Source of the DNA: Streptomyces cyaneogriseus subsp. noncyanogenus
GTDB lineage: Bacteria > Actinomycetota > Actinomycetes > Streptomycetales > Streptomycetaceae
Assembly (NCBI RefSeq): GCF_000931445.1
Contig: NZ_CP010849.1
Location: 5,332,001 to 5,396,000 of the forward strand
Length of the DNA stretch: 64,000 bases
Reading direction: 5' to 3'
In this document: positions 1-8,547 of the stretch, in pieces
Layout of the letters: each line of letters opens with the position of its first letter
Position numbering within the stretch: position 1 is the first letter of the stretch
Notes under the pieces: generated by a model
Told to the model about the DNA's origin: nothing
Databases searched by the model: none
The model's input: only the letters and a program-made list of their open reading frames with translations
Program-made: the position numbers and the translations under genes

Positions 1-69
1 CACAGCACCGGCTGCACCACATCCACCCGCTGCCACAGCGCGTCCTCCGCCGGACGTGACACCACATCC
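1..69 (-). CDS. Type I PKS acyltransferase fragment, continues past window start
   Basis: Read on the minus strand this encodes an AT-domain piece ending in a segment like RVDVVQPVL, which normally lies about 30 residues before the GHSxG active-site motif of a polyketide synthase acyltransferase. It most likely belongs to the PKS gene that starts at 2268, separated from it by linker artefacts and inverted tags between 70 and 509. The coding sequence presumably continues beyond the window start. Too short to judge substrate specificity. Confidence 0.6.
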
Positions 70-111
70 TCGTATAACTTCGTATAATGTATGCTATACG
101 AAGTTATTACG
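70..111 (+). other. 454 paired-end linker (loxP core), copy 1
   Basis: A 42-bp element: flank TCGT, 13-bp arm ATAACTTCGTATA, 8-bp spacer ATGTATGC, inverted arm, flank TACG. The core is loxP; the outer four bases on each side match the Roche/454 Titanium paired-end linker as I know it. It interrupts AT-coding sequence. Read as an untrimmed library linker, not a genomic site. Confidence 0.93.
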
Positions 112-289
112 CGTACTCGGCCCCGACACCCACACCCTCACCACCGCCCTGGACACCCTCACCGCCGGCACCCCCGGCACCGGCGTGATCACCGCACGCG
201 CCACCCAGACCGGCGCGCCGGCCGTCGTCGTCTTCCCCGGCCAGGGATCGCAGTGGGCCGGGATGGGACGTGAACTGTGGGACACCTCC
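112..289 (+). other. Inverted AT-domain tag (chimeric mate-pair sequence)
   Basis: The plus strand encodes the linker-to-AT start of a PKS module, including the motif FPGQGSQWAGMG. All intact PKS sequence nearby runs on the minus strand, so this piece is inverted. It is a close but not identical copy of the equivalent minus-strand segment at about 510-665: it reads HTLTTALDTLTAG where the other reads PTLTTALDTLPTG. It lies between two linkers. Most likely it is a sequencing tag from a further, unassembled module, not a gene. Confidence 0.75.
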
Positions 290-331
290 TCGTATCACTT
301 CGTATAATGTATGCTATACGAAGTTATTACG
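290..331 (+). other. 454 paired-end linker (loxP core), copy 2
   Basis: Same 42-bp element in the same orientation as copy 1, with one substitution at 296 (C for A) in the left 13-bp arm, as expected from read error. It separates two inverted AT fragments. Confidence 0.92.
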
Positions 332-467
332 GCAGCCGGTGCTGTGGGCGGTGATGGTGTCCCTGGCCGCGCTGTGGCGGTCCTACGGCGTGGAGCCCGC
401 CGCCGTGATCGGGCACTCCCAGGGCGAGGTAGCCGCCGCCTGCGTGGCGGGCGGCCTGTCCCTGGAG
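332..467 (+). other. Inverted AT-domain tag with GHSQGE motif
   Basis: The plus strand encodes an AT segment from QPVLWAVMVSLAALWRSYG to the nucleophile motif GHSQGEVAAAC. It starts with the last residues encoded on the minus strand at 1-24 and continues that protein, but on the opposite strand, so it is an inverted tag from the same or a near-identical AT. GHSQGE is more typical of methylmalonyl-type than malonyl-type ATs. Flanked by linkers on both sides. Confidence 0.75.
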
Positions 468-509
468 CGTAATAACTGCGTATAGCATACATTATACGAA
501 GTTATACGA
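468..509 (-). other. 454 paired-end linker (loxP core), copy 3
   Basis: The 42-bp element in reverse orientation, with one substitution at 478 (G for T) in the left arm. It truncates the AT domain of the PKS gene starting at 2268. Confidence 0.92.
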
Positions 510-2268
510 CCCATCCCGGCCCACTGCGATCCTGGCCGGGGAAGACGAAGACGGCCGGCGAGCCGGTCTGGGTGGCGCGTGCCGTGATCACGCCGGTGCC
601 GGGGGTGCCGGTGGGGAGGGTGTCGAGGGCGGTGGTGAGGGTGGGGGTGTCGGGGCCGAGTACGACGGCCCGGCGTTCGAACGCGGCGCGGGTGGTGGCC
701 AGGGAGAGGGCCACGTCGGCGGGGGCGGTGTCGGGGTGGTCGCGCAGGTGGCGGGCGAGGCGTCCGGCCTGGGCGCGCAGTGCGGCCTCGGTACGGCCCG
801 ACAGTACCCACGGAAGGACCGGAAGATCCTTGCCGGTGGCGGGTTCGGTCACCGGCTCGTCCGGCTCGGGGGCCTGCTCCAGGATGACGTGGGCGTTGGT
901 GCCGCTGACCCCGAAGGACGACACCGCCGCCCGGCGCGGCCGTCCCGTCTCCGGCCACGGCCGGTTCGCGGTGAGCAGCCGTACGGCCCCCGTGGCCCAG
1001 TCGACGTGCGGGGTCGGCTCGTCCACGTGCAGCGTCTGTGGCATGACCCCGTGCCGCAGGGCCATCACCGTCTTGATCACACCGCTCACCCCGGCCGCGT
1101 ACTGGGTGTGCCCGATGTTCGACTTCACGGACCCCAGCCACAGCGGCCGGTCGGCGGGGCGGTCCTGCCCGTACGTCGCCAGCAGCGCCCGCGCCTCGAT
1201 CGGGTCGCCCAGCGTCGTCCCCGTGCCGTGCGCCTCGACGAGGTCCACGTCGGCGGGGGCCAGGCCCGCGCGGTCCAGCGTGCTCAGGATGAGCCGCCGC
1301 TGGGCGGGACCGCTCGGTGCGGTCAGGCCGTTGGAGGCACCGTCCTGGTTGATGCCGCTCTCCCGGATCACGGCCAGCACCGGATGCCCCGCCGCCAGTG
1401 CGTCCGACAGCCGCTCCAGGACCAGGACCCCGACGCCCTCGCCCCAGCCGGTGCCGTCGGCGGAGGCCGCGAACGCCTTGCAGCGCCCGTCCGCCGCCAG
1501 ACCGCCCTGCACCGAGAACTCCGGGAAGGCACCCGGCGTCGCCAGCACCGACACGCCCCCGGCCAGGGCCAGCGAGCACTCGCCGCCGCGCAGTGCCCGC
1601 ACCGCCAGATGGGCGGAGACCAGGGAGGAGGAGCAGGCCGTGTCGACGGTGACCGCCGGGCCCTCCAGGCCGAGGAAGTACGCCACCCGGCCGGACAGCA
1701 CGCTCCCCGAGGTGCCGGTCAGCATGTAGCCGTCCCGGCCCTGCGGCGAGGCGGCCAGCACCCCGGCGAAGTCGCCGCCCGTGCCGCCGAAGAAGACGCC
1801 CGCGGTGCTGCCGCGCAACGACCGCGGGTCCACCCGGGCGCGTTCCAGGGCCTCCCAGGACGTCTCCAGGAGCAGCCGCTGCTGCGGGTCCATGGCGAGG
1901 GCCTCGCGCGGCGAGATCCCGAAGAAGTCCGCGTCGAAGTCGCCCGCGCCCTCCAGGAAGCCGCCCTCCAGCGTGGTGGAGGCGCCGGACTCCTGGGCGT
2001 CGGCACGGTAGAGCCCGGCCAGGTCCCAGCCCCGGTCCTCGGGGAAGCCCGCGATGCCGTCCGCGCCCTCGGCGACCATGGTCCACAACTGCTCCGGCGT
2101 GGTCACCCCGCCCGGGTAGCGGCAGGCCATGCCGACGATCGCGATCGGCTCGCGTGCCTTGTCCTCCACCTCGCGCAGTCGGCGCTGGAGAGCACGGGCC
2201 TCGGCCACGGCCCGCTTGAGATAGTCGCGGAACTTGTCCTCGTCGGGCAGGGCGGACGCGTCGGACAT
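510..2268 (-). CDS. Type I modular PKS: N-docking, KS, start of AT (3' end lost to artefact)
   Basis: First 586 codons of a polyketide synthase gene. Residues 1-40 form a charged helical N-terminal docking domain, then a complete ketosynthase from about 41 to 470 with Cys212 in TACSSSL, His347 in EAHGTGT and His387 in KSNIGHTQ, so the KS should condense. The KS-AT linker and the first AT residues follow up to FPGQ, where one C seems missing in a CCC run near 531, shifting the frame: the expected GSQWAGMG reads DRSGPGWVV. The linker at 468-509 then ends the gene. The start at 2268 sits about 105 bp after the stop of the upstream PKS gene, so the two are co-transcribed. This KS is more divergent than the other KSs in the window. 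Confidence 0.88.
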
Positions 2269-2374
2269 GGGGGAGAGCTCCTCGAAGTAAGTCCTCGTCG
2301 GGCGGTTCCGGACGGGCGGCGAAGGGGCGGGAGGGGAAGGGGACCCCGGGGTACGGGCGGGACCGGACCCCGGA

Positions 2375-3282
2375 TCAGGTCAGACCGAAGCCCTGGTCGA
2401 TCGCGGCGAACAGGTCGTCGGTGCTGGCCGCGTCCAGGTCGTCGTCCGCCGGAGCCGGGTCCGCGGCCCCGGCTCCGGGCGACACGGCGGCCTCGCCCCA
2501 CTGGGACAGCAGGGCGCGCAGCCGGCGCGTGACCCGGTCGCGGCCGGCCTCGTCCGGGCCGATCGCCGCCAGTGCGGCCCCCAGCCCCTCCAGACCGGCC
2601 AGCGCGGCCTCGACGCCCGACACCCCCGCCGGGGCCAGCTCGGCCAGCAGCAGCTCGGTCAGCGCGGCCGGTGTCGGATGCTCGAAGACCAGCGTGGCCG
2701 GCAGCCGCAGCCCGGTGGCGGCGCCCAGCCGGTTGCGGAACTCCACCGCGGTCAGCGAGTCGAACCCCAGCTCCTTGAAGGCCCGTTCGGGCGCGATGGC
2801 GGCGGCCGAGGTGTGCCCGAGGACCGTCGCCGCGTGCGAACGGACCAGATCGAGCAGCCGCCGCTGCCGCTCCACGGGCGGCAGCGCGGCCAACTGGGCC
2901 CCGAGGTCCGGCCCCTGGCCGCCCGGGCCCGCCGTCCGCCGCGACGCGCCCCGCACCAGGCCCCGCAGCAGCGGCGCGACCTGCTCCGGTGCGGCCCGCA
3001 GCGCCGCGGTGTCGATCCGGCTGAGCACCTGCAGCGGTACGTCGGTCCGGCACGCCCGGTCGAACAGCGCCAGCCCCTCCGCGGTCTCCAGCGCCCCCGC
3101 GCCCGCCCGGCCCATCCGCTCCACCTCGGCGTCGCCGACGTGCGCGGTCATCGCGCTCCGCTCCGACCACAGGCCCCAGGCGAGGCTGGTGGCGGGTTGG
3201 CCGTGGGCGCGGCGGTGGTGGGCGAGGGCGTCGAGGTAGGTGTTGGCGGCGGCGTAGTTGGCTTGTCCGGGGGTGCCGAGTT
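2375..3282 (-). CDS. Type I modular PKS, C-terminal part: KR end, ACP, C-docking
   Basis: About 302 codons forming the end of the upstream PKS gene. It begins within the ketoreductase catalytic segment (GTPGQANYAAANTYLDA, containing the catalytic Tyr), followed by an acyl carrier protein with the phosphopantetheine serine in LGFDSLTAVEFRN. After about residue 230 comes an alanine-rich helical region ending in an acidic tail (DDLFAAIDQGFGLT), typical of a C-terminal docking domain. This pairs logically with the N-docking domain of the gene starting at 2268. Its 5' side is broken by linkers at 3283-3796; it should be continuous with the ER-containing module upstream. Confidence 0.88.
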
Positions 3283-3324
3283 CGTAATAACTTCGTATAG
3301 CATACATTATACGAAGTTATACGA
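3283..3324 (-). other. 454 paired-end linker (loxP core), copy 4
   Basis: Perfect 42-bp element in reverse orientation, inserted between two halves of one ketoreductase domain. Confidence 0.93.
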
Positions 3325-3458
3325 GTGGGCGCCGAGGGTGCCGGTCCCGCCCGTGATCAGCGCCGTGCTCTCGCGGTCGATGCCCTGCGGCACCCGGAGC
3401 ACGGCCTTGCCGACCAGCTTCGCCTGGCTGAGGTCGCGCAGCGCCTCCCGGGCCCGGC
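3325..3458 (-). repeat. Mate-pair tag duplicating the ER-KR junction at 4027-4160
   Basis: 134 bp bounded by linkers. Apart from one base it repeats 4027-4160, which codes for the end of an enoylreductase and the start of the ketoreductase (motif TALITGGTGTLG). The difference (CTC for CCC in the plus strand, Gly to Ser in the protein) is shared with the next tag, so it is unlikely to be random error and suggests another ER-KR module exists that is not assembled here. Confidence 0.8.
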
Positions 3459-3500
3459 TCGTATAACTTCGTATAATGTACGCTATACGAAGTTATTACG
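3459..3500 (+). other. 454 paired-end linker (loxP core), copy 5
   Basis: 42-bp element in forward orientation with a single T-to-C change at 3481 in the spacer. It lies between two nearly identical tag sequences. Confidence 0.92.
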
Positions 3501-3631
3501 GGCGCCGAGGGTGCCGGTCCCGCCCGTGATCAGCGCCGTGCTCTCGCGGTCGATGCCCTGCGGCACCCGGAGCACGGCCTTGCCGACCAGCTTCGCCTGG
3601 CTGAGGTCGCGCAGCGCCTCCCGGGCCCGGC
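3501..3631 (-). repeat. Second mate-pair tag of the ER-KR junction
   Basis: 131 bp matching the preceding tag (3328-3458) and 4030-4160, including the shared variant base. Bounded by linkers on both sides. Not an independent coding segment. Confidence 0.8.
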
Positions 3632-3673
3632 TCGTATAACTTCGTATAATGTATGCTATACGAAGTTATTACG
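3632..3673 (+). other. 454 paired-end linker (loxP core), copy 6
   Basis: Perfect 42-bp element in forward orientation. Confidence 0.93.
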
Positions 3674-3754
3674 CCGAGTTGGCCGGCGGCGGAGGAGTAG
3701 AGGACGAAGGGGGTGACGGGGTGGGTGGTGGTGAGGGTGTGGAGGTGGTGGGCG
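3674..3754 (-). other. Ketoreductase fragment with catalytic-Ser motif
   Basis: 27 minus-strand codons reading AHHLHTLTTTHPVTPFVLYS and then SAAGQLG, the KR segment with the catalytic serine. It belongs between the KR start at 3797 and the KR end at 3282. About 25 residues expected between it and the 3797 end (compare the intact KR at 9904-10426) are missing. It is a real part of the ER-containing module stranded between linkers. Confidence 0.8.
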
Positions 3755-3796
3755 CGTAATAACTTCGTATAGCATACATTATACGAAGTTATACGA
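3755..3796 (-). other. 454 paired-end linker (loxP core), copy 7
   Basis: Perfect 42-bp element in reverse orientation, inserted in KR-coding sequence. Confidence 0.93.
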
Positions 3797-6700
3797 GGGT
3801 GCCGGCGGTGTGGATGACGGTGGTGAGGGGGTGGTCGGGGGGGATGGTGGTGAGGAGGTGGGCGAGTTGGCGGGGGTCGCTGGTGTCGCAGGCGGTGAGG
3901 GTGACGTGGGCTCCGGCGGTGGTGAGTTCGGCGGCGAGTTCTCGTGCGCCGGGTGCGGTGGGTCCTTGCCTGCTGGTGAGGAGGAGGTGGGTGACGCCGT
4001 GGTGGTGGACGAGGTGGCGGGCGAGGTGGGCGCCGAGGGTGCCGGTCCCGCCCGTGATCAGCGCCGTGCCCTCGCGGTCGATGCCCTGCGGCACCCGGAG
4101 CACGGCCTTGCCGACCAGCTTCGCCTGGCTGAGGTCGCGCAGCGCCTCCCGGGCCCGGCGCACGTCGTACGTCGTGATCGGCGGCGGCACCAGCGCGCCG
4201 TCCCGGTACAACTCCATGATCGCCAGGAGCATCTCCTGGATGCGGTCCGGGCCCGCCTCCATGATGTCGTACGCCTGGTAGGCCACCCCCGGGCAGGCCG
4301 CGGCCACCTGCGCGGGATCGCGCTTGTCGGTCTTGCCCATCTCCAGGAAGCGGCCCCCGCGCGGCAGCAGCCGCAGCCCGGCGTCCACGAACTCGTTGGC
4401 CAGGCAGTCCAGGACCACGTCCATGCCCCGGCCGCCGCTGGTCCGGGTGAACGCCTCCTCGAACTCCAGCGTGCGGGAGCTGGCGATGTGCGCGTCGTCC
4501 AGGCCGTGCCGGCGCAGGGTGTCCCACTTGCCGGGACTGGCGGTGCCGTACACCTCGGCGCCCAGATGGCGGGCGAGCTGCACCGCGGCGATGCCGACGC
4601 CGCCCGCCGCCGCGTGCACCAGGACCGACTCGCCGGGCCGCACGCCCGCCAGGTCGACCAGGCCGTAGTAGGCCGTGGTGTGGGTGATCGGCACGGCGGC
4701 CGCCTGCTCGAAGGACCAGTCGTCCGGCATCCGGGTCAGGAAGCGGTGGTCGGTGACGGCGACCGGCCCGAACGACTCCGGGCACAGGCCCAGCACCCGG
4801 TCGCCCACGGCCACGTTGGTCACCCCGGCCCCGACCTCCAGGACCGTGCCGGCCACGTCGCCGCCGATGCCCGCCTGCCCGGCGACCATGTCCAGGGCGA
4901 CGATCACATCGCGGAAGTTCAGGCCCACCGCGTGCACGGCCAGGCGCACCCGGCCCGGCGGCAGCGGATCGAGGACCTCGGGGCAGGGCACCAGGGACAG
5001 GTTCTCGATGGTGCCGCGCCCGGTGCTCACCAGACGCCACGGGCCGCTGCCGGGCGGCACCAGCGCCGGATGGGAGGCCGTACGGGACAGGCGGGGCGCC
5101 CGCACGGCACCGGCGCGCACCGCGAGCCGCGGCTCGGCGTGCCCCAGCGCCCGCGCGAAGACCTCCCGTGACTCCTCGTGCCCGTCCAGGTCGACCAGGC
5201 CGAAACGGCCGGGGTGTTCGCTGTACGCCGAGGTCACCAGGCCCCAGCCGGCCGCGTGCGGCAGGTCGGAGACGTCCTCGTCGTCCCCGGCGGCGACCGC
5301 GCCCCGGGTGACGAACACCAGCCGCGCGGCGGCGAACCGGTCCTCGGCCAGCCAGGCCCGCACCCGCTCCAGGGTCTCCTGGGCGGCGTCGTGCGCGGCC
5401 GCCACCGGATCGGCGGGCGGCTGCGGCGCCAGGCACACCACCACGGTGGCCGGGACCTCGCCCAGCTCGTCCAGGCCGGCCGCGACCCGCGGCGCGCTCC
5501 CGGCCAGCCCGAAGGGGTCGTCGCCGACCAGGACCCAGTCGGGCACCGCCTCCGGCTCGGGCAGGGGCGTCCACTCCAGGTGGAACTGCGCGTCCTCCGG
5601 CGCGCCCGCCCCGGCGGCGGGCAGGTCGGCCGGGCGGGTCACCAGGGACTCCACGGCGGCCAGCGGACGGCCGGTGTCGTCGCTCAGCAGGATGCCGATC
5701 CGGTCCTGCGCGCGAGTCAGCCGCACCCGGGCCGAGACGGCGCCGGACGCGTACAGGTGCACACCCGTCCACGCGAACGGCAGCCGCACACCCGCCTGAG
5801 GGCCCTCGGCGAAGGCCATCGCGTGCAGGGCCGCGTCCAGCAGCGCCGGATGCACACCGAACCGGCCGGCCTCGGCCCGCTCCTCGTCCGGCAGCGCGAT
5901 CTCGGCGAACAGCTCCTCGCCGCGCCGCCACACGGCGCGCAGCCCCCGGAAGGCGGGGCCGTAGTGGTAGCCGCCCTCGGCGAGCAGGTCGTAGACGCCG
6001 TCCACCGCGACCGGTTCCGCACCGGGCGGCGGCCACGCCGCCTGCGCCGCGGGCTGCGCCGGGGTGTGCCGGCTCAGCGTGCCGAGCGCGTGCAGGGTCC
6101 ACTCGCCGCCCTCCGCGCGGGAGTGCACGGTCACCGCGCACCGGCCGTCGGCCGACTGCTCCGGGACCGCGCGCACCTGGACCGTCACCTCCTCGCGCGG
6201 GCCCAGCACCAGCGGCGCCTGGAGGGTGAGTTCCTCCAGGTGCGGGTGGCCGAGGTGGTCGCCCGCCCGGATCGCCAGCTCCACGAAGGCGGTGCCGGGC
6301 AGCAGCACCGTGCCGCCCACGGCGTGGTCGAGCAGCCACGGCCGCGTCCGGCCCGACAGCCGCCCGGTCAGCAGGACGCCGTCACCGCCCGCCAGGGACA
6401 CGGCGGCACCCAGCAGCGGATGCCCGGCCGCGTCCAGGCCGGCCGCGGCCACGTCCCCGGCGTCCCGGCTGCCCTGGAGCCAGAACCGGCGCCGCTGGAA
6501 GGCGTACGTGGGCAGCGGTACCGGCCGGGCACCGGTGGACGCCAGCGCCGGGGACCAGTCCACCTCGGCGCCCAGCGTGTGCAGTTCGGCCACCGAGGTC
6601 AGGAAGCGGAGCGGGCCGCCGTCGTCGCGGCGCAGCGAGCCGACCGCGCCCGCGCTCCGCCCGGCCGCCTCGGCGCAGTCCTGCACCGAGGGCACCAGCA

Positions 6701-8398
6701 CCGGGTGCGGGCTCATCTCGGCGAACAGGGAGAAGCCCTGCTCCAGCGCGGCGCCGACGGCCCGCTCGAACTCCACCGGGTGGCGCAGGTTCTCGTACCA
6801 GTACGAGCCGTCGAGCCGGGCGGTGTCCAGCGCGGCGCCGGTCAGCGTGGAGAAGAACGGGATCGCCGACGAGCGCGGCGACAGCCCGGCGAGCTCCGCC
6901 GCCAGTTCGCTCTCGATCTCCGCGACCTGCGCGGTGTGCGAGGCGTAGTCCACGGGGATCCGGCGGGCGCGTACGCCCCGCTCCTCGCAGTGGGCGAGGA
7001 GTTCGCCGAGGGCGTCGGCCTCTCCGGCGACCACGGTGGTGGCCGGGCCGTTCACGGAGGCGACGGAGATCCGCTCCCCCCAGCCGCCGATCAGCTCCCG
7101 CGCCGCCGGAGCCGACAGCGGTACGGCGACCATGCCGCCCTTCCCGGCCAGCCGGGCGCCGATCGCCCGGGCGCGCAGGGCCACCACCCGGGCCCCGTCC
7201 GCCAGGTCCAGCGCGCCGCTCACACAGGCGGCGGCGATCTCGCCCTGGGAGTGCCCGATCACGGCGGCCGGTTCCACGCCGTAGGAGCGCCACAGCGCGG
7301 CCAGGGACACCATCACCGCCCACAGCGCGGGCTGCACCACGTCCACCCGGTCCCAGGGCGGGGTGCCCGGCTCGCCGCGCAGCACCGCCGTCAGCGACCA
7401 GCCGGTGTGCGGGCGCAGCGTCTCCTCGCACTCCCGCAGGCGGTCGCGGAACACCGGTGCGCCGTCGAGCAGGTCCACGGCCATCCCGGCCCACTGGGCG
7501 CCCTGCCCGGGGAAGACGAACACCACCCGCCCGTCCCCGGCCGCCGTGCCCTCGACGATGCCCGGCGGCAGCGCCCCGGCCGCCCGGGGATCGTGCGCGC
7601 CCAGCGCCGAGGCACCGGCGAGCAGGGCCGCCCGGTCCGCGCCGAGCACCACGGCCCGGTGCGGGAGACGGGTCCGGCCCGCCAGCGAGAGGGCGACGTC
7701 CGCGGCGGACGCCTCCGGCCGCCCGGCCAGGTGCGCGGCGACCTTCCCGGCCTGCGCCCGCAGGGCCTCGGGGGTGTGCCCGGACAGCACCCAGGGCACC
7801 GCCCCGAACGGGGCGGGCGCGGACGGCGCGGCGGGGGTGTCCGAGGGGGCCTGCGCGGGCGGCTGCTCCAGGATGACGTGGGCGTTGGTGCCGCTGATGC
7901 CGAAGGAGGAGACGGCGGCCCGGCGCGGCCGTCCGGCGGCCGGCCATTCCTGTGCCTCGGTCAGCAGCCGTACCGCGCCCGCGTCCCAGTCCACCTCCGT
8001 CGACGGCGTGCCGACGTGCAGGGTCCCCGGTATGCGGCCGTGCCGCATCGCCATGACCATCTTGATGATGCCGGCGGCCCCGGCGGCGGCCTGGGTGTGC
8101 CCGATGTTGGACTTCACCGAGCCCAGCCAGAGCGGGCGTTCGGCGTCCCGGCCCTGCCCGTAGGTGGCGAGCAGCGCCTGCGCCTCGATGGGGTCGCCCA
8201 GCCTGGTGCCGGTCCCGTGCGCCTCGACGGCGTCGACGTCGGCGGTGCCCAGGCGTGCGTTGGCCAGGGCCTGTTCGATGACGCGCTGCTGGGAGGGGCC
8301 GTTGGGGGCGGTGAGGCCGTTGGAGGCGCCGTCCTGGTTGACGGCGGTGCCGCGGACGATCGCCAGCACCGGGTGGCCGTTGCGCCGCGCGTCCGACA
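3797..8398 (-). CDS. Type I modular PKS, internal part: KS(C-half)-AT(methylmalonyl)-DH-ER-KR(start)
   Basis: About 1534 codons open at both ends because of linkers. In order: the C-terminal half of a KS (EAHGTGT, KSNIGHTQ); an acyltransferase with GHSQGE and the specificity motif YASH (in VDYASHTAQV), which predicts methylmalonyl-CoA; a dehydratase with HAVGGTVLLPG and a DAALH motif, so probably active; an enoylreductase with the NADPH site AAAGGVGIAAVQLA; and the first half of a KR (TGGTGTLGAHLARHL). With the fragments at 3674-3754 and 2375-3282 this makes a fully reducing module, expected to add a saturated methyl-branched unit. It should join the KS half at 8441-8547: 107 bp are duplicated across the linker. 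Confidence 0.88.
8292..8398 (-). repeat. KS-coding 107-bp direct duplication across a linker, copy A
   Basis: Identical by eye to 8441-8547 (protein segment from SDARRNGHPVLAIVRG to NGLTAPNGPS). The two copies flank the linker at 8399-8440. Removing the linker and one copy restores a single open frame through the KS, so this is an assembly overlap left unmerged, or a join of two modules in an identical KS stretch. Confidence 0.8.
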
Positions 8399-8440
8399 CG
8401 TAATAACTTCGTATAGCATACATTATACGAAGTTATACGA
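8399..8440 (-). other. 454 paired-end linker (loxP core), copy 8
   Basis: Perfect 42-bp element in reverse orientation, splitting a KS domain between two copies of the same 107-bp segment. Confidence 0.93.
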
Positions 8441-8547
8441 GGAGGGGCCGTTGGGGGCGGTGAGGCCGTTGGAGGCGCCGTCCTGGTTGACGGCGGTGCC
8501 GCGGACGATCGCCAGCACCGGGTGGCCGTTGCGCCGCGCGTCCGACA
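8441..8547 (-). repeat. KS-coding 107-bp direct duplication across a linker, copy B
   Basis: Partner of 8292-8398, identical by eye and in the same orientation, on the other side of the linker at 8399-8440. Confidence 0.8.
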
